A stretch of 64,000 bases of DNA from Hormiphora californensis (Eukaryota; Ctenophora; Tentaculata; Cydippida; Pleurobrachiidae), in assembly GCA_020137815.1 (NCBI GenBank), contig CM035351.1:4733078-4797077 (forward strand). Reading direction: 5' to 3'. Within the stretch, counting starts at the first letter, position 1; every line of letters starts with the position of its first letter. The notes under the pieces were generated by a model. It made no database searches and was not told the origin of the DNA. It worked only from the letters and a program-made list of their open reading frames with translations. A program made the translations under genes and the position numbers. Positions 22,930 to 35,168 of this stretch are shown in pieces.

Positions 22930-25703
22930 ATGCCTGAACACCCTTGTTCCACCTCTGGTTCTGCTCTTCCTGCCGTGTCTAGCACCAGGAAACGGCCTAG
23001 CGATCACATTCTACTTGACTATCCGATATCTGAGGAGACTTTTGTCACCAATCGCTACTCCTTCTACCATGATTTGGGAAGTGGTGCTTATGGATCCGTC
23101 AAATACGCAAAATGTGTGAAGAACGGCCAGCCGTACGCCATTAAACTGATTTATAAGACCAAAGTGCCCAAAGATTATCTGAGAAAGTTTGTCCCTCGTG
23201 AAGTTGATGCTTTGAAGCGTCTCTCTGTGTTCGACCACCCCAACATTTGTCAGATGAGGGAATTTTTTGAGACATCTCAGAGGCTCTACCTGGTAAGTTA
23301 GGTGTCTAATTAACGGGTTGCTGGTTCTATCAATTCCTGGATGAGAAATCGAAAATGGGTTATGACTTATGTTCTTCTTTCTAACAATTACCTTCCTTCT
23401 AGGTGGTATCACTTGCTCGAGGCGGTGATCTTCTCACCTATATAAACCAACGGAAATTCCTCTCCGAAGATACTTCCCAGCGTATGATGGCGGAGTTGTT
23501 GTGTGCTCTGGACCACATCCATGATATCGGAATTGTACACCGAGACCTGAAATGTGAGAACCTACTTATCGGACACAATGACCAGTTGATGGTATCTGAT
23601 TTCGGGTTTGCCTGTCCCATGCCAACTAATCGCCTTCTGACTACGTTCTGCGGTTCCTATGCTTACGCTGCCCCTGAGCTTCTTGATGGAAAGAGCTACG
23701 ATGGTCGGTGTACTGATGTTTGGAGTACCGGTATCATTATGTACGCCATGTTAAATGGGAAGCTACCATATGTTGACACCAAACCCAAGAATGTCCTGGA
23801 AAAGATAAAACACAAACCCCTGGTAATGACCAGAAATGTCTCCTCTACCTGCGAGAATTTCCTCCGGAAGATCCTAATTCTGGACCGATATGAGAGGCCC
23901 ACGGTGACCGAGCTTCTAACTGAAAAGTGGATGGAGGTCCCTGTTAGGATGATCAAAGAAAGCCTTCCATCTACTTTGTGGCCTACCTGTATCCGTCGAA
24001 AACTTGTTGTCCGACCTGATGTGAAGGAAAAAGAAAAGATTGTCGCGACTCTTGCCTCCACCAGGGATGTTCCTCCACCTCCAGCAGTGCACACTCAGGT
24101 AAGATGTCAATCATAGTTACTTTGTGATATTTGTCAGCCTCTATCCTCTTCACAACATTACCCGATTCCAACTTAACCCGACTCCCATCCACCAGGTGGC
24201 AAAGACTGCTAAGGAAGTTGCTGCCCCAACTGCGACCTCCCAAAAAACTACCTCTACAATCTCTGAACGGGTCAAAATGAAGTACCTGAAATTAAAGAGT
24301 GATATGAAGAAATGGGCGAATCGTGGCAGGTCGGAACGATCAGAGAGACCGAAAAGACCGGAACCCGCTGCACAACCGACATCACTGAAAACAAGCAAAC
24401 CTTATAAAGCCAATAGCAGATCCCCAACTGAACGCACTGACCGTAGCCCATCCAAAAAGGTGAGTGTTTCAAAATTTATAAACTTACTGGTTCGTATTCA
24501 GTAATCAGTGCGTTCCCATTATCAAGTTACGTGTAAAATATAACTAACGGTTCTCTTTTTTCAAGGTGTTTATTGATCTGACCAGTGCAACTCGAGCCAC
24601 CAGTGCCCTTCAAACGAGAACAACAAGCATCAAGAAATCCTCTGATCAGCGGACTGCCAGCCAACAGCGGGCTACTAGCTGTTCACCCACCAAACAGCGC
24701 CCTAGCCAAGATACTAGCCGCCGTAGTAGCCAGGCATCTAGTCGCCGTAGCAGCCAAGATTCAGGCATTCGTAGCAGTCAAGACTCGGTCCGCCGTACTC
24801 CCAAAGCCACGGAGCCAAACCGTCGCACCAGCCAGAAGACTAAACAACACATGCACATGGAAATTATTCCACAAGCGATGCAGGTTAGTAACAGGAATAT
24901 TTCTTTTTCCATTTCTTTCTCAGTTTCTTTCAAAGCTAAAAAATTTCATTGTTTTTGTTCCACTAACATTCTTACATTTTCAGAGAGCACGCAAAACCAA
25001 AGAAGTATCAGCACAAAGAATAAACCGAGATAAAGTTAGCCGGGCTAGTGTTGAATCCACCCGAGAGAACAAGAAGGTTTACAAACCTCAAAACTATACT
25101 ACGACTAGTAAACCCCCACGACCCCAAAATGGACGTGTAACAGAAAGACCAACAGAAAGACCCCGAAAAACCAATGACCGGGCGAGTCTTAGCAGTGGTA
25201 GACGTCCCTCGCAAGAAAAGAGACAAAGTAGCGGTAGAACCTCAGTGCCGCACCCTGCACCAGATGATTACTTCCGCCGATTTAGTGCCGGCGATGCAGG
25301 TGTGTATTTTTTGAACATCTCCCTCGCTGTTCATAGCTCCCTCTTGTTCAATACTAATTGCAATACAACAGGATCTTGTTAACACTCAATCCACTAACAA
25401 AATCTTCCTTTCTCAGAAATGATAATTGGCCGAGAGCACCTTGCAAAATACCTTATTGACTACCCTGGCGCTCCCGAGAAAAAGGAGTCCCGAGCCCTCC
25501 CTCCCCTTCCGGGAACACCAGAAGACAAGAAGATGAAGGCTAGTAATGGGGGCAAACTTGAAGTTGAGCCTTTAGAACCGAACGTGAGGTTCATCAGTGT
25601 CCAGGCAACCCGGCCTGCGAGTTATGCTAGCCGTGCGAGGAAGAGTAACGACTACAAAGCTCCCGTTATGACGTCACTAGCAACAGTTGACACTTTCAAG
25701 TGA
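22930..25703 (+). CDS. TSSK-like serine/threonine kinase with long basic Ser/Arg-rich tail
   Basis: Six exons (22930-23292, 23403-24098, 24196-24459, 24566-24883, 24984-25299, 25417-25703) give 747 residues in a consistent frame. The kinase domain (about residues 35-300) has GSGAYGSV (P-loop), YAIKLI (catalytic Lys), HRDLKCENLL (catalytic loop), DFGFA and YAYAAPELL. The HRDLKCEN and C-G-S-x-x-Y-A-A-P-E combination is that of the testis-specific kinase (TSSK) group in the CAMK branch. The remaining 400 or so residues are basic and disordered, with RRSSQDS-like repeats (exon 4), suited to phosphorylation or microtubule binding by inference. Vertebrate TSSKs are mostly about 270-370 residues, so the tail is unusual. 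The start follows closely on the CACGTG palindrome shared with NUP205's promoter. Confidence 0.88.
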
Positions 25704-26278
25704 TGGAGATGAGGGACGATGAAGTCCGGTAATACACAAACCTAACTGTTATGACGAAAATACGATGAATGAAAGAAGAAGTTGATAAGTACAGTTGGTG
25801 ATAGAGTTCGTCGCAAAACAATTGAAGCGAAAGCTAAAGCTAAAGACACACGAAAAGAGACACGCCACGAGACAGTGACCAGCCAGGCGCTGTTGATATT
25901 TTGATTTCGTTTGTACAAAAATTATAAAAGTAGCAAATAAAAGTGTTTTTAGTGTTCCAATCAATTCGAGATTAAAACGTGCTGAACTGCTAGATTCGAT
26001 CGTTATAATATAACGAAATACTCTTACTATGTAATGTCACACTGTTATCTGGAACAGAGGAGGGAGAGTCATTACCCTCTTGGACCATTGGCCAGGCCAA
26101 TTTAACAAAAAATCATTTTCTGGTCTCATCGCGACCCGTGAAACATTCAAAGACGTCCAGGAGCCCCCCAGAAAACTCACAGGAAGTACAAAGGCGCCTC
26201 GCCACAGCATAAGAGGACAGAACTACTGATAACAGCTGTTATTCACAAGGTGATACTGGTGTGTCTCCTACTCTGGGT
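25704..26278. other. 3' flank of the kinase gene
   Basis: Probable 3' UTR; AATAAA lies at about 25936-25941. No further gene seen. Confidence 0.5.
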
Positions 26279-26448
26279 CAGGGGCGGCTCTGCCATGCGG
26301 ACGATGCGGACGCATCCGCATTTTTACTTTGGATCACTGAGAGAAAAAGAAAAAATTCAAGGAAAAGGGTCAATTTTTCTCAAAATTTGATGTTTTGAAT
26401 GAGATTATTAGTGAAATCCGGGCGGCTGAAAGCCACGCACCGCCCCTG
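26279..26448. mobile_element. hAT-type MITE, second family (CAGGGGCGG termini)
   Basis: The 170-bp element has ends CAGGGGCGG and CCGCCCCTG and exact 8-bp target duplications CTCTGGGT at 26271-26278 and 26449-26456. An 8-bp duplication with CAG..CTG termini is characteristic of hAT transposons. Confidence 0.9.
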
Positions 26449-27009
26449 CTCTGGGTATCTCTCTGAATCACAAAAAAATTATTCGGTGACTCTCCCGCTA
26501 CAACAACAAGTTGAACAATAACTAGGTGGGCTGAGGGGTGTCTTCTGTATGTCTTCTGTATATCGATAAACTAATTAATAATCAAAATGTACATTTAACA
26601 TCTCGCTTTGTTCATCCTGAAGTCGTGTAGTAAGTAGTTCCCTTTGTGTACAGGCGTCAGCTCCTCATAGAGCCCAGTGAAGAATTCAGTTATCATTCTG
26701 TCGAGTATATCCATTATCCAATCACAGTAGGATGGTCTGAGTCCTGAGAGTCTGAGTCCTGAAGGTCTCTGGAGGCCTTTGAACTTTTTCACGGGTCGGT
26801 ATTAACCAAATTTCATGAATTCCTCGGTCCTCAATTTTAAACCAAACGGTTCGCATATGCTACAGGCCCCTCTATGAGGATGGGGGCCCCGTGCCGCTAC
26901 AGCGCATTCAAAACCAAACGGAGAGTTCCCCAACACCGATTGGCATCGCTTTCCAACAGCCGAAGAGAAGCTGCCGAAGAGAGAAAGGGGGTAACCATAT
27001 GAAGAGTTA

Positions 27010-27064
27010 TACAAATACAAATACAAATACAAATATACATTTATTGTCCGCTTTTCATTGTCCA
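27010..27064 (-). mobile_element. LINE/SINE 3' tail with (ATTTGT)n end, copy 1
   Basis: On the - strand, GACAATGAAAAGCGGACAAT leads to AAATGTATATTTG and then ATTTGT repeats. The same block recurs at 54128-54183. A conserved 3' end closed by a short microsatellite is the usual mark of a non-LTR retrotransposon. The upstream (5') part was not recognised. Confidence 0.65.
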
Positions 27065-27459
27065 TATTTTAAAGAACAACACGAGTTCTGTTAGGTCTTG
27101 ACTACTTGCATCACTTGGTGCGGACTTCGTCTCACTAACTCTCGTTTCAAAAGCGGTTAGTTCTATACCAAGGATTTCCAATTATTATTGCAAGATGGTA
27201 TTTTTCTGAAGGTAGGTCTTGTTAGTTAAACAACATTTAAATCGGATGATGAAATATACTGTCTCTGCTTACTGCAGATTGATAAAATATGCTCTTGGAT
27301 CTAGGGATCCAGAAATAAATACTTTAGCACCAGGGCTTTAGCCCTTAAACAATCGATACTGTCTTATACAACCTGGGTGAGGACTGAGGATCCAACTACT
27401 TCAACTGTAGGAGAACCAAGGAGCGGAGTAGAAGTCATACTCGCTGTAGCCTGCATCTC

Positions 27460-27945
27460 ACCACACTGGCTGTACTTCTATAAGTGAAGCCCAACACACT
27501 CCACTACACCATGCCATACCGACTGTACTTCTATAAGTAAAGCCCAACACACTCCACTGCACCACACCATACTGGCTGTACTTCTATAAGTAGAGCCCAA
27601 CACACTCCACTACACTACACCATACTGGCTTCACTTCTTTAAGTAAAGCCCAACACACTCCTCTGCACTACACCATACTGGCTGTACTTCTATAAGTAAA
27701 GCCCAACACACTCCACTGCACCACACTATACTGGCTGTACTTCTATAAGTAGAGCCCAACACACTCCACTGCACTACACCATACTGGCTGCACTTCTATA
27801 AGTAAAGCCCAACACACTCCACTGCACTACACCATACTGGCTGCACTTCTATAAGTAAAGCCCAACACACTCCACTGCACTACACCATACTGGCTGCACT
27901 TCTATAAGTAAAGCCCAACACGCTCCACTGCACAACACCTCACTG
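27460..27945. repeat. 53-bp minisatellite, about nine copies
   Basis: Units of ACTGGCTGCACTTCTATAAG then TAAAGCCCAACACACTCCAC and TGCACTACACCAT, with scattered substitutions. The last four units are nearly identical and the first ones more diverged. Confidence 0.93.
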
Positions 27946-27989
27946 CAACCCTTCCACCCCCATACCCCAATTTTGGCGTCCATTTATAA

Positions 27990-28066
27990 TTTATATTTCC
28001 CCCCTTTTTTTACCCCTTTTTTTTTTTTTTGTTGTCTTTTTTTTTTTGGATCTTTTCTGCTTTACT

Positions 28067-28121
<55 letters not shown>

Positions 28122-28150
28122 TTGATTTTTTAACCCAGGCTCTTTTTTTT
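27990..28150. repeat. Poly-T low-complexity tract
   Basis: About 160 bases, mostly T, broken by single C or G. It may be partly sequencing error, since long homopolymers are unreliable. Confidence 0.7.
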
Positions 28151-28355
28151 ACCGAGTTCTGGGGATCCGTCACATAAAAAGAATAAGTATTAAATATAAA
28201 TTAGTAAGAAAGACCAGTTTAGAAAGCGTGAGTGAAAAGAGTACTGGTCGTTCTAACTTCACGGTTTCACACTCTAATTCAGGATCCTCAACTCGCTCTC
28301 ATCTCTCTACCACAATTCTCGTAGTATACAATATTGTCTTCACACATTGTTTTTT

Positions 28356-28511
28356 TTAACACTCGTATGCCTTCCGGAAGAAGTGGGTTTTCAGGTTGGA
28401 TTTGAATGATGTGATGGATGAGCTTTCCCGAAGAGAAGAAGGTAAGCTATTCCATATTTCCGGAGCAGCGACACTAAACGCACCTTTACTCGAAGTTAAT
28501 CGCGATGAGTC
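28356..28511 (-). pseudogene. C-terminal remnant of a non-LTR retrotransposon reverse transcriptase
   Basis: The - strand frame ends at a stop at 28356-28358 and encodes FSVAAPEIWNSLPSSLRES followed by SSITSFKSNLKTHFF. This is the well-known C-terminal signature of CR1/Jockey-like LINE ORF2 proteins. Nothing of the polymerase domain lies upstream, so the copy is 5'-truncated. Confidence 0.85.
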
Positions 28512-29180
28512 TCATTCACATTGGGTTCGATCATTTGCCCCCGGTGTTGGGGTTAGTAATAAATAAATCTTAAAATCACTCACTCAAAATTCAAATAAAC
28601 AATCAACGGACCAACCAAACGGAGAACTGAGAAGTTGGTCGACAAATTTTAAAAAGTGTGAGTAGAGTTTGGCGGCGGGGGATCTAAAAAATATCAAGTG
28701 GCGCGCGCGATTTGTTTGCGCTGCATTCTTGAGGCGCGCAATTTCTAAACAAATAAAATTTATCCACAAAACACAAATCTGGGCTCAAAATTTTTGTGCT
28801 CTTTTTTTTAAGTTTTTTCTTTTTAGTTTCCTGTTTCTGCTGTCTCCAGCGCTCTCAGACAGTTAAAATCATCGCCAAAACGTCAAAATCGCAGCTTCTT
28901 GACCGTACACACGTGTCCTGCTTGTGGGGGCTTCACCCCCATGCTCCTAACTGTGGCCGCTCCCAGGCGCACAGCGACACGCTGGGCTGAGGGCTCTGCC
29001 CTGTTTTTTTTTATTATTCGAAGTATCTATGGACTATGATCATGATACTCCAGGGGTCGGAGTTCTTCCATCCTGCCTTATTAATTAACCAAAACTGTCA
29101 CGTGGACAGGCATTTTGTTCTATCCTAACTAACCCAGTCCTACAGTTTTAATTAGGATAGTTTCTTGGAGGCCAATGTAA
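28512..29180. other. Intergenic, no gene seen
   Basis: AT-rich sequence with runs such as GCGCGCGCGA near 28700. It contains the probable promoter and 5' leader of the gene at 29181. Confidence 0.35.
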
Positions 29181-30694
29181 ATGTTTGGTTGTCTGGTACT
29201 ACTGCTCGTGGTGGTGCCAGCCCATGCTGCCAGTCAGTGTGCACCAACAGTTGAGAAGAGGACTCTACTGAGACCCCGGGCTAGTGTCGCTCAAGATGGC
29301 GTGGAATACCTGGGGTTCTCAAACCAGCCATCGATGGACTACTGTCACAAAGGTACACAAAGAATTTGATATGACTTTAAAATCTATCGTCATCATCACC
29401 CCGAAAGAGTCCTAACCTGACCCACTTTTCAGGATGTTGCTCAGTAGCCAAGTGTGACACCTCATTTTACACCGGACACACACTAGACGAGAACGGGCAC
29501 AACTGTTTTTATTTTGAGTGTCATGGAAAGTGTGTCACCGCAACTGTTGGAGGATCATCGGGTGACAACTTTTCTGTCGCTAAATCAACTGCCACAAGCA
29601 CACAGGAACTGCCTGAGTTTCCTAGCTTTATTAGCCCGCCACCCAGTAATGAGACTGTATTAGTAGATACAACCATGAACAGTAAGTTACATGTCCAATT
29701 TTAGATAATTAGTTTGTGATTGTCAGCCAAATCTTGTTCTGTCATGAGAAATGTCAGTTAAATATCGATTAGATAACATCACCACATTCTCCTTACAGAC
29801 ACAGCACCACACGTTGAGAAGGTACAGACGAACACCACTGTAGAGATCAAAACGACCGTTGAAACAGTTGAGGAGAAGAAAGAGACCCCTGTGAAGGAGA
29901 ACATTGTCAGTCCGACATCTGGTGCAGACAAAGAGGAAAATGAGGTGAAAGTGCTGAAACAGAAAGTGACCTCGCAACCCCTGAATAAGGTGGTGGAAAT
30001 CTCAACCGAAGAGACCAAACCAGAGGAAACAAAGAAGGAGGGGGATGTTGCCAATGTGGATGAAAAGGAAGAAGAGAAACCCGTTATAAAGGAAGAGAAA
30101 GAACAGGAGACTACTACAAAGGAGGGTGAATCAACTAAACAAACAGAGAAGGCCGATATACCAGTTGAGAAGGCAAATGTTCCAGTTGTAACGGTAGCTC
30201 AGACACCTGCACCACCCCCAGTTGTAGAGGTTGTGGATGAGACGGAGGGTGCCCCTGTTGTTGTTCCTAAACCGGAGGGTAAAGTTGTGGGTAATACCAC
30301 TGTTAAAGATGACACTCTGACTCTCCTCCTTCCTCCAAATGAGTAAGTCCTAAAATTGCAAACCTAAATCCGAGTATTTCCGGTGAAAGAATTAGCGAGT
30401 TTTTTATCAACTGTCTGTTTTATTTTGAATATCTCTAATTCCAATCTTCCCCACTCTAGAGACACCCCACCGGAGGAGACAGTCCACATCGATTCCGCAG
30501 TTATCATCGAGACTGGAGAGAATGAGGACGGTAGTTGGAGGGATGTGGTGTTATTCTGGGGTGGGGTGACGGTGGGCAGTTTGTTGGTCCTGGTGGGTCT
30601 TCTTGGCATTGTCAAAATGTACAGACGAAGGGGTCGGAGATTGTACGCCTCCCTCACAGATGATTACCTAATTAATGGAATGTATAGCATCTAA
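29181..30694 (+). CDS. MANSC1-like type I membrane protein
   Basis: Exons 29181-29352, 29433-29681, 29799-30342 and 30460-30694 give 399 residues. A signal peptide (about residues 1-17) is followed by a Cys-rich segment (about 55-105: CHKGCC..KCD..NCFYFECHGKC) whose CC..CD..C..C..C spacing fits a MANSC domain. A long Glu/Lys/Thr/Pro-rich stalk comes next, then one membrane helix (DVVLFWGGVTVGSLLVLVGL region), basic RRRGRR and the tail DDYLINGMYSI. The YLING-Y C-terminal motif is, as recalled, also present at the end of vertebrate MANSC1, which makes orthology likely. It probably acts at the cell surface; its ligand is unknown. The stalk is far more charged than the Ser/Thr-rich vertebrate one. 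Confidence 0.75.
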
Positions 30695-31320
30695 AGAGGG
30701 ATGTATTGCAGAATGTACATAGCATCTAAAGATCATGCGGGTGCAGTATTGCAGATTCGATCGTAGGGAAAATGAACATTGAGTGTCGCTGTGTGTACCA
30801 ACTCTCTATGAGATATGTGTGATGCTTTTGAGTGTGTACAAGTGAGCGAAGTGTATGACTAAAGTGTGAATAAGCAGAGCATGTGTGAACTTTGTGTGTG
30901 AATGTGTGAATTATGTGTGATCTTCAGAAACGGTGGTGGTTGATTAAAAACTCCGGTGTGTATTTATTATCTCATAACACTACGTCTCTCCTTTGGTAAT
31001 GAAATTACCCCTCCGGGCGAGTAAATGGGTGAATTCGTAACCCAAACTCTCGCAAAGAACTTCTTGTTGTGTTTTGCTGGAAAAAAAAGTATTTGATGTG
31101 TGTCTTTTTTGCGTAATGTTTACCCCAATAATAATATCTTGGACAGAGTAATAATAATTTGAACAGAGTAATAATAATAATATATTGCATGTGCGGAAGA
31201 TTGTAATTGATTTCATTTAAATTTTCTTCTCCTCTCTAAAAATTCAGTAGTTTTGGCTCTCATCCAAATTGTATCTGTTTCGTTTCCTACTTCCCCCTAA
31301 TTTCTCTCAGTTGAGAAGAG

Positions 31321-34300
31321 ATGGCTCCTGATCCACTGAGAAGTAAGATAGTAAAAACCTTCAGACTCCACGGCCTATCTTTACGGAGTGAGGGCAGCAC
31401 TTATCTCCAGGTATTGGCCAAGGGACTGTATTGTTCTGAAAATTCCATGTTTTCTCTCTTGTAATCTCATCTTTTTTTTCTGAGGTATTTTCTTTCTTAA
31501 TTTCACCTCCCCGTCAGTCGTTACTCCGTGAGGCGGATGGATCGGAGGTGGATGAGGCGCTATCTAAGATAATCGACACGCTGAGTAACCTGAACCTGCC
31601 CTCTCCCGTAGTAGACAGGGGTACCCTAGAGAGCGCTGTGTCAGAGTGTAACGATGCAACTGAACCTGACGCCTCCACTGACAAGGTTGGATATATAGTT
31701 GCTCGGCCTTGTTAATAGAGGGTTACAACATAACAAGTTGGATGATATAATGTGTCTTTGTGCTCTCTTGACTCTTGAGAAAGAATTAGTTTGAAAGAAA
31801 ACACATTACTTATTTTATTTTTTTAAGAAACTCGATCCTCATTGTCATGAAACACTTGTTTCAGAAAATTGGAAACTTCTCAACTTTCTAACTTTCTCTA
31901 TTATCTCTAACAGGTGTTACATGTTATAAACGCATTTGACGTCCCCAAATTCAAGTATCACTGCGAGCGAAGGAAGTTCCTGCCTGACGGGGCTGCCTCT
32001 AAAACACTGTTTGGTGGGGCGGCTAATAAGATAAACGTAAGTAAAAGATGAACCCCAGAAACTGTTTCGCTAAACTATTATAGCTCCTTATAACAGAGCA
32101 TCATAGCTATTAGCTCCTCTCTCTCTGCTCTGATCGTTATGAATATCAACCACTCACAACCCCCCATGTTGTAGGTGTGTAAGGAGAGATACTGGTTGGT
32201 TTTACAACGAACCCAACGGCACTCCCTGTTCACTCCCGCTGTAGCTGGGGCGATGAGTCAGGGCAACAAGTTCACCCTACAGACGGTGGAACAGGTGCTG
32301 GGCCAGCAGGGAACAAAGAATCATACCATTGTGCTGGCAATGCTTGTACAGATCGAGGAGGGAAAGTGAGTGTGTGCCTTTAACCTCATTTTTCTTTATC
32401 TTTAACGATATATCACCTGACTCTTGGTAATGTAACATGGCTATCCCCCTCTGACGAGCGCCCCTCCAATCGATCGTATCAAACCTAACACCGGATTGGG
32501 AGCCAAAATAACTACTTTTGTCTTCAATGAAGTTCACCGCTCATGTACACTAGGATACAGTGATGTACTATTGTACTTGGTTTACACAGAGCTACTTTAC
32601 ACTATTAGATCTCTCGAGAAGGTTTTCAAAGTGAGATGAGTGAAGTTAACATCCCTAAAACACACTGACACCTAATTAATTAGTCTGAATTCTCCCCCTC
32701 CAGGTTCTATCTAGAGGACACCTCCACCCACATGAGATGTGACCTCAGCAAGACGAGGTTTCACCAGGGAATCTTCACTGAGTTCTCCTTCGTTCTAGCT
32801 GAGGGCATGTTTGATGAGACGGACAGTGTTTTTAAGGTATATACTTAGCTTGAATTGTTCATGCTTGTTGTGGAACCCGGCAAGCAACTCAATAAATAGC
32901 GGGCCCAAATATAAGCTTTGTCAACCGACATGCTATGCTAATATTGTTCAGATCATAACATTGTATTCAAAACAACTAGTACAGTTAATCCTAAAATTCA
33001 CCCTCTAGGTATCAGGACTTGGTTTACCGCCCACTGAGCCAGCCTCGATAACCCGCAACTACTTCGGGAACACTAACTTCTTTGGAGGTCCATCTCCCAG
33101 TGCAGTTGGTAGTGTGGTACGACTGAAGGAGATGGAGGTGGAGAAAAGTAACGCCATGTTCGTTATGATATCAGGTGAGTGGGGATGGCACAGTGTGTTA
33201 GTGTACCTTTTTATACATGATCTGTAGAATGGTAGAATGTAGAAGGTTGATCAATCTGAATTCTAAGCTGATGGATGTTATTAGGAGGATTTGTTTGTAT
33301 GATCAGAGGGAAAGAGAGAGAGAGGGGAAAAATAATAACTGATGGCCACTTCATGAAGTTTGATGAATGACGTCATATATGACGTCACGAGCCATTTGTT
33401 TAAACTGTTTCACCATGCAACTATCCTTTTATAATACCTTCTTAGAGTGGGTAGGATCCGTTTTCAAATAAAATACTCTGGTCTCTGAGGGATTTAAAAA
33501 ACGTATTATGATTAGGATTTAGTAAAGTTATTGAGTATTTGTGGGTGCCCTTAGCCCTATGAGTTATACCATGACTAAAATATGCCTCAAATTGAGCAAT
33601 TTTGCAGTTTATACCAAGTACGGTATAACTAACACTAGCCGGCAATCCCCTCTCGGAGAAGAATAATAAGTAGATTGAGAGTACATAATTTCACTGACGG
33701 TCAAACGGTTTTATAAAGGTCGACAAAGTTCCCGATCCCCCATTTATCTTGGTAACGAAGTTACCCCTCCCTTGCCAGCGAGGGTTTGTTTAGTAACCAA
33801 CCATTTATCCAATATCTTTTCAGATGTGTGGTTGGACCAGCCTCAAGTGCTTAGCGAAACTTAAGACAATGTTCACAGGGTACAGTAAGTTCCCGCCCAC
33901 TGCATTTGTATTCTTTGGCAACTTCCTCTCTGCCGTACAATGTGAAGGACACTGCTCAGAAGGTAATTTCAATTAGACCTTTTGGGTAGTTAATTAGGTA
34001 CTTGCTTAGTTGTGGACTAGTAGTTAATGGGTCTACCGTGTTTAATCAAGTATTCAGTCAAAGAAATGAATATCATACTGAATGACAATTATGCATGATG
34101 CATTACTCATACAGTAATAATTTGATATTATACATGATGGATGCGTCAAGCATAAAGCTTGTTTGTAGAGTGTAGACAGTTGAGTAGACACAGACAGGTA
34201 TACATGAGACTGCTTTGTTACACTACTACTAACAGTGTTGAGTGTGTAAGTGTAGGCTGTACATTGTTCTCATTACTCAGCACTACTTGGAACAATTGAT

Positions 34301-34909
34301 ATACACAATGTGATCTAACCCCTCCCATTCTTTATTCAGATGAAAGCAGGATTCAAGGCGCTCTCTGACATCCTTGCTCTGTTTCCCATCCTCTGCTCAG
34401 ACTCCCAATTCCTCCTAATCCCCGGACCTCAAGATCTGGCACCGGCCCAAATCCTCCCTCGACCATCCTTCCCGGGATCCCTTGTCGAGCCCCTCTCCCG
34501 CCGTCTCTCCTCCCTTCACCTTTGCTCCAATCCCGTCCGAGTGGCCTACTGTTCCCAAGAAATGGTGTTCTTCCGGGATAACCTCGTAAATAAAATGTGT
34601 CGACATTGTATAAAGTTCCCAACGCGAGATGAGGAAGTCCAGGTGCACCTTGCTAAAACTCTCCTATCTCAAGGACACTTGTCACCCCTGCCCCTTCATG
34701 TCAGCCCTATATACTGGTCACACGACAGCGCCCTCCGGCTGTACCCCATACCCGATGTGCTGGTATGTGCGGATCAGTACGATGCCTATAGTGTGTCAGC
34801 AGTAGATTGTACTGTGGTAAATCCGGGAAGTTTTCCTAAGAGTGGATTCAGCTTCAAGGTGTATCTGCCCGCTCAGAGAAAGGTGGAGAATTGTGAAATT
34901 TCGAACTGA
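31321..34909 (+). CDS. POLE2: DNA polymerase epsilon subunit 2 (POLE2), exon 7 with two frame breaks
   Basis: B-subunit of the replicative leading-strand polymerase; it holds POLE and links to the CMG helicase. Exons: 31321-31410, 31518-31685, 31914-32036, 32175-32365, 32704-32836, 33009-33174, 33824-33962, 34340-34909. The N-terminus (MAPDPLRSKIVKTFRLHGL) matches the family's winged N-terminal domain. ERYWLVLQRTQRH, NYFGNTNFFGGP (OB fold) and ILPRP..KMCRHC..TLLSQGHLSPLP (inactive phosphoesterase-like fold) follow. The reading frame is intact apart from exon 7, where it changes after DVWLDQPQVLS and again near NFLSA. Homology continues in the shifted frames, and the exon is four bases short of a 527-residue frame, the human length. 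Sequencing error is the likeliest cause; a decaying copy or frameshifting are alternatives. Confidence 0.92.
33757..33806. mobile_element. GGTAACGAAGTTACC MITE, copy 3
   Basis: GGTAACGAAGTTACCCCTCC followed by CTTGCCAGCGAGGGTTTG and TTAGTAACC. The ends pair as GGTTACT/AGTAACC. It sits in POLE2 intron 6, about 20 bases upstream of the acceptor of the frame-broken exon. Confidence 0.55.
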
Positions 34910-35168
34910 AGTGTGTGTGACAGTGAATTGAGATAATATTTTAATTATTTGTAATTACCAGATTTTTAATTATTATTTACCATTTTTAAGCATTTTGTTT
35001 ACCTGTTTTACACCCGATCCTCTAGCACCACTGTATAATATGACCCCTACCTATTTCTCTAAACTCTTTGCCTCGCCCGACTAGACCCTCTTTCCGTGCG
35101 CTCCTTCCGCAGCAATGTAAAGAGAACATAGAATCTAACAAATATCTCTCTCCCCTCTCAGGGCCATC

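Noticed and set aside
33824-33962. Programmed +1 frameshifting in POLE2
   Set aside because: Two breaks in one exon and a nearby stretch of poor sequence make base-calling error the simpler explanation.
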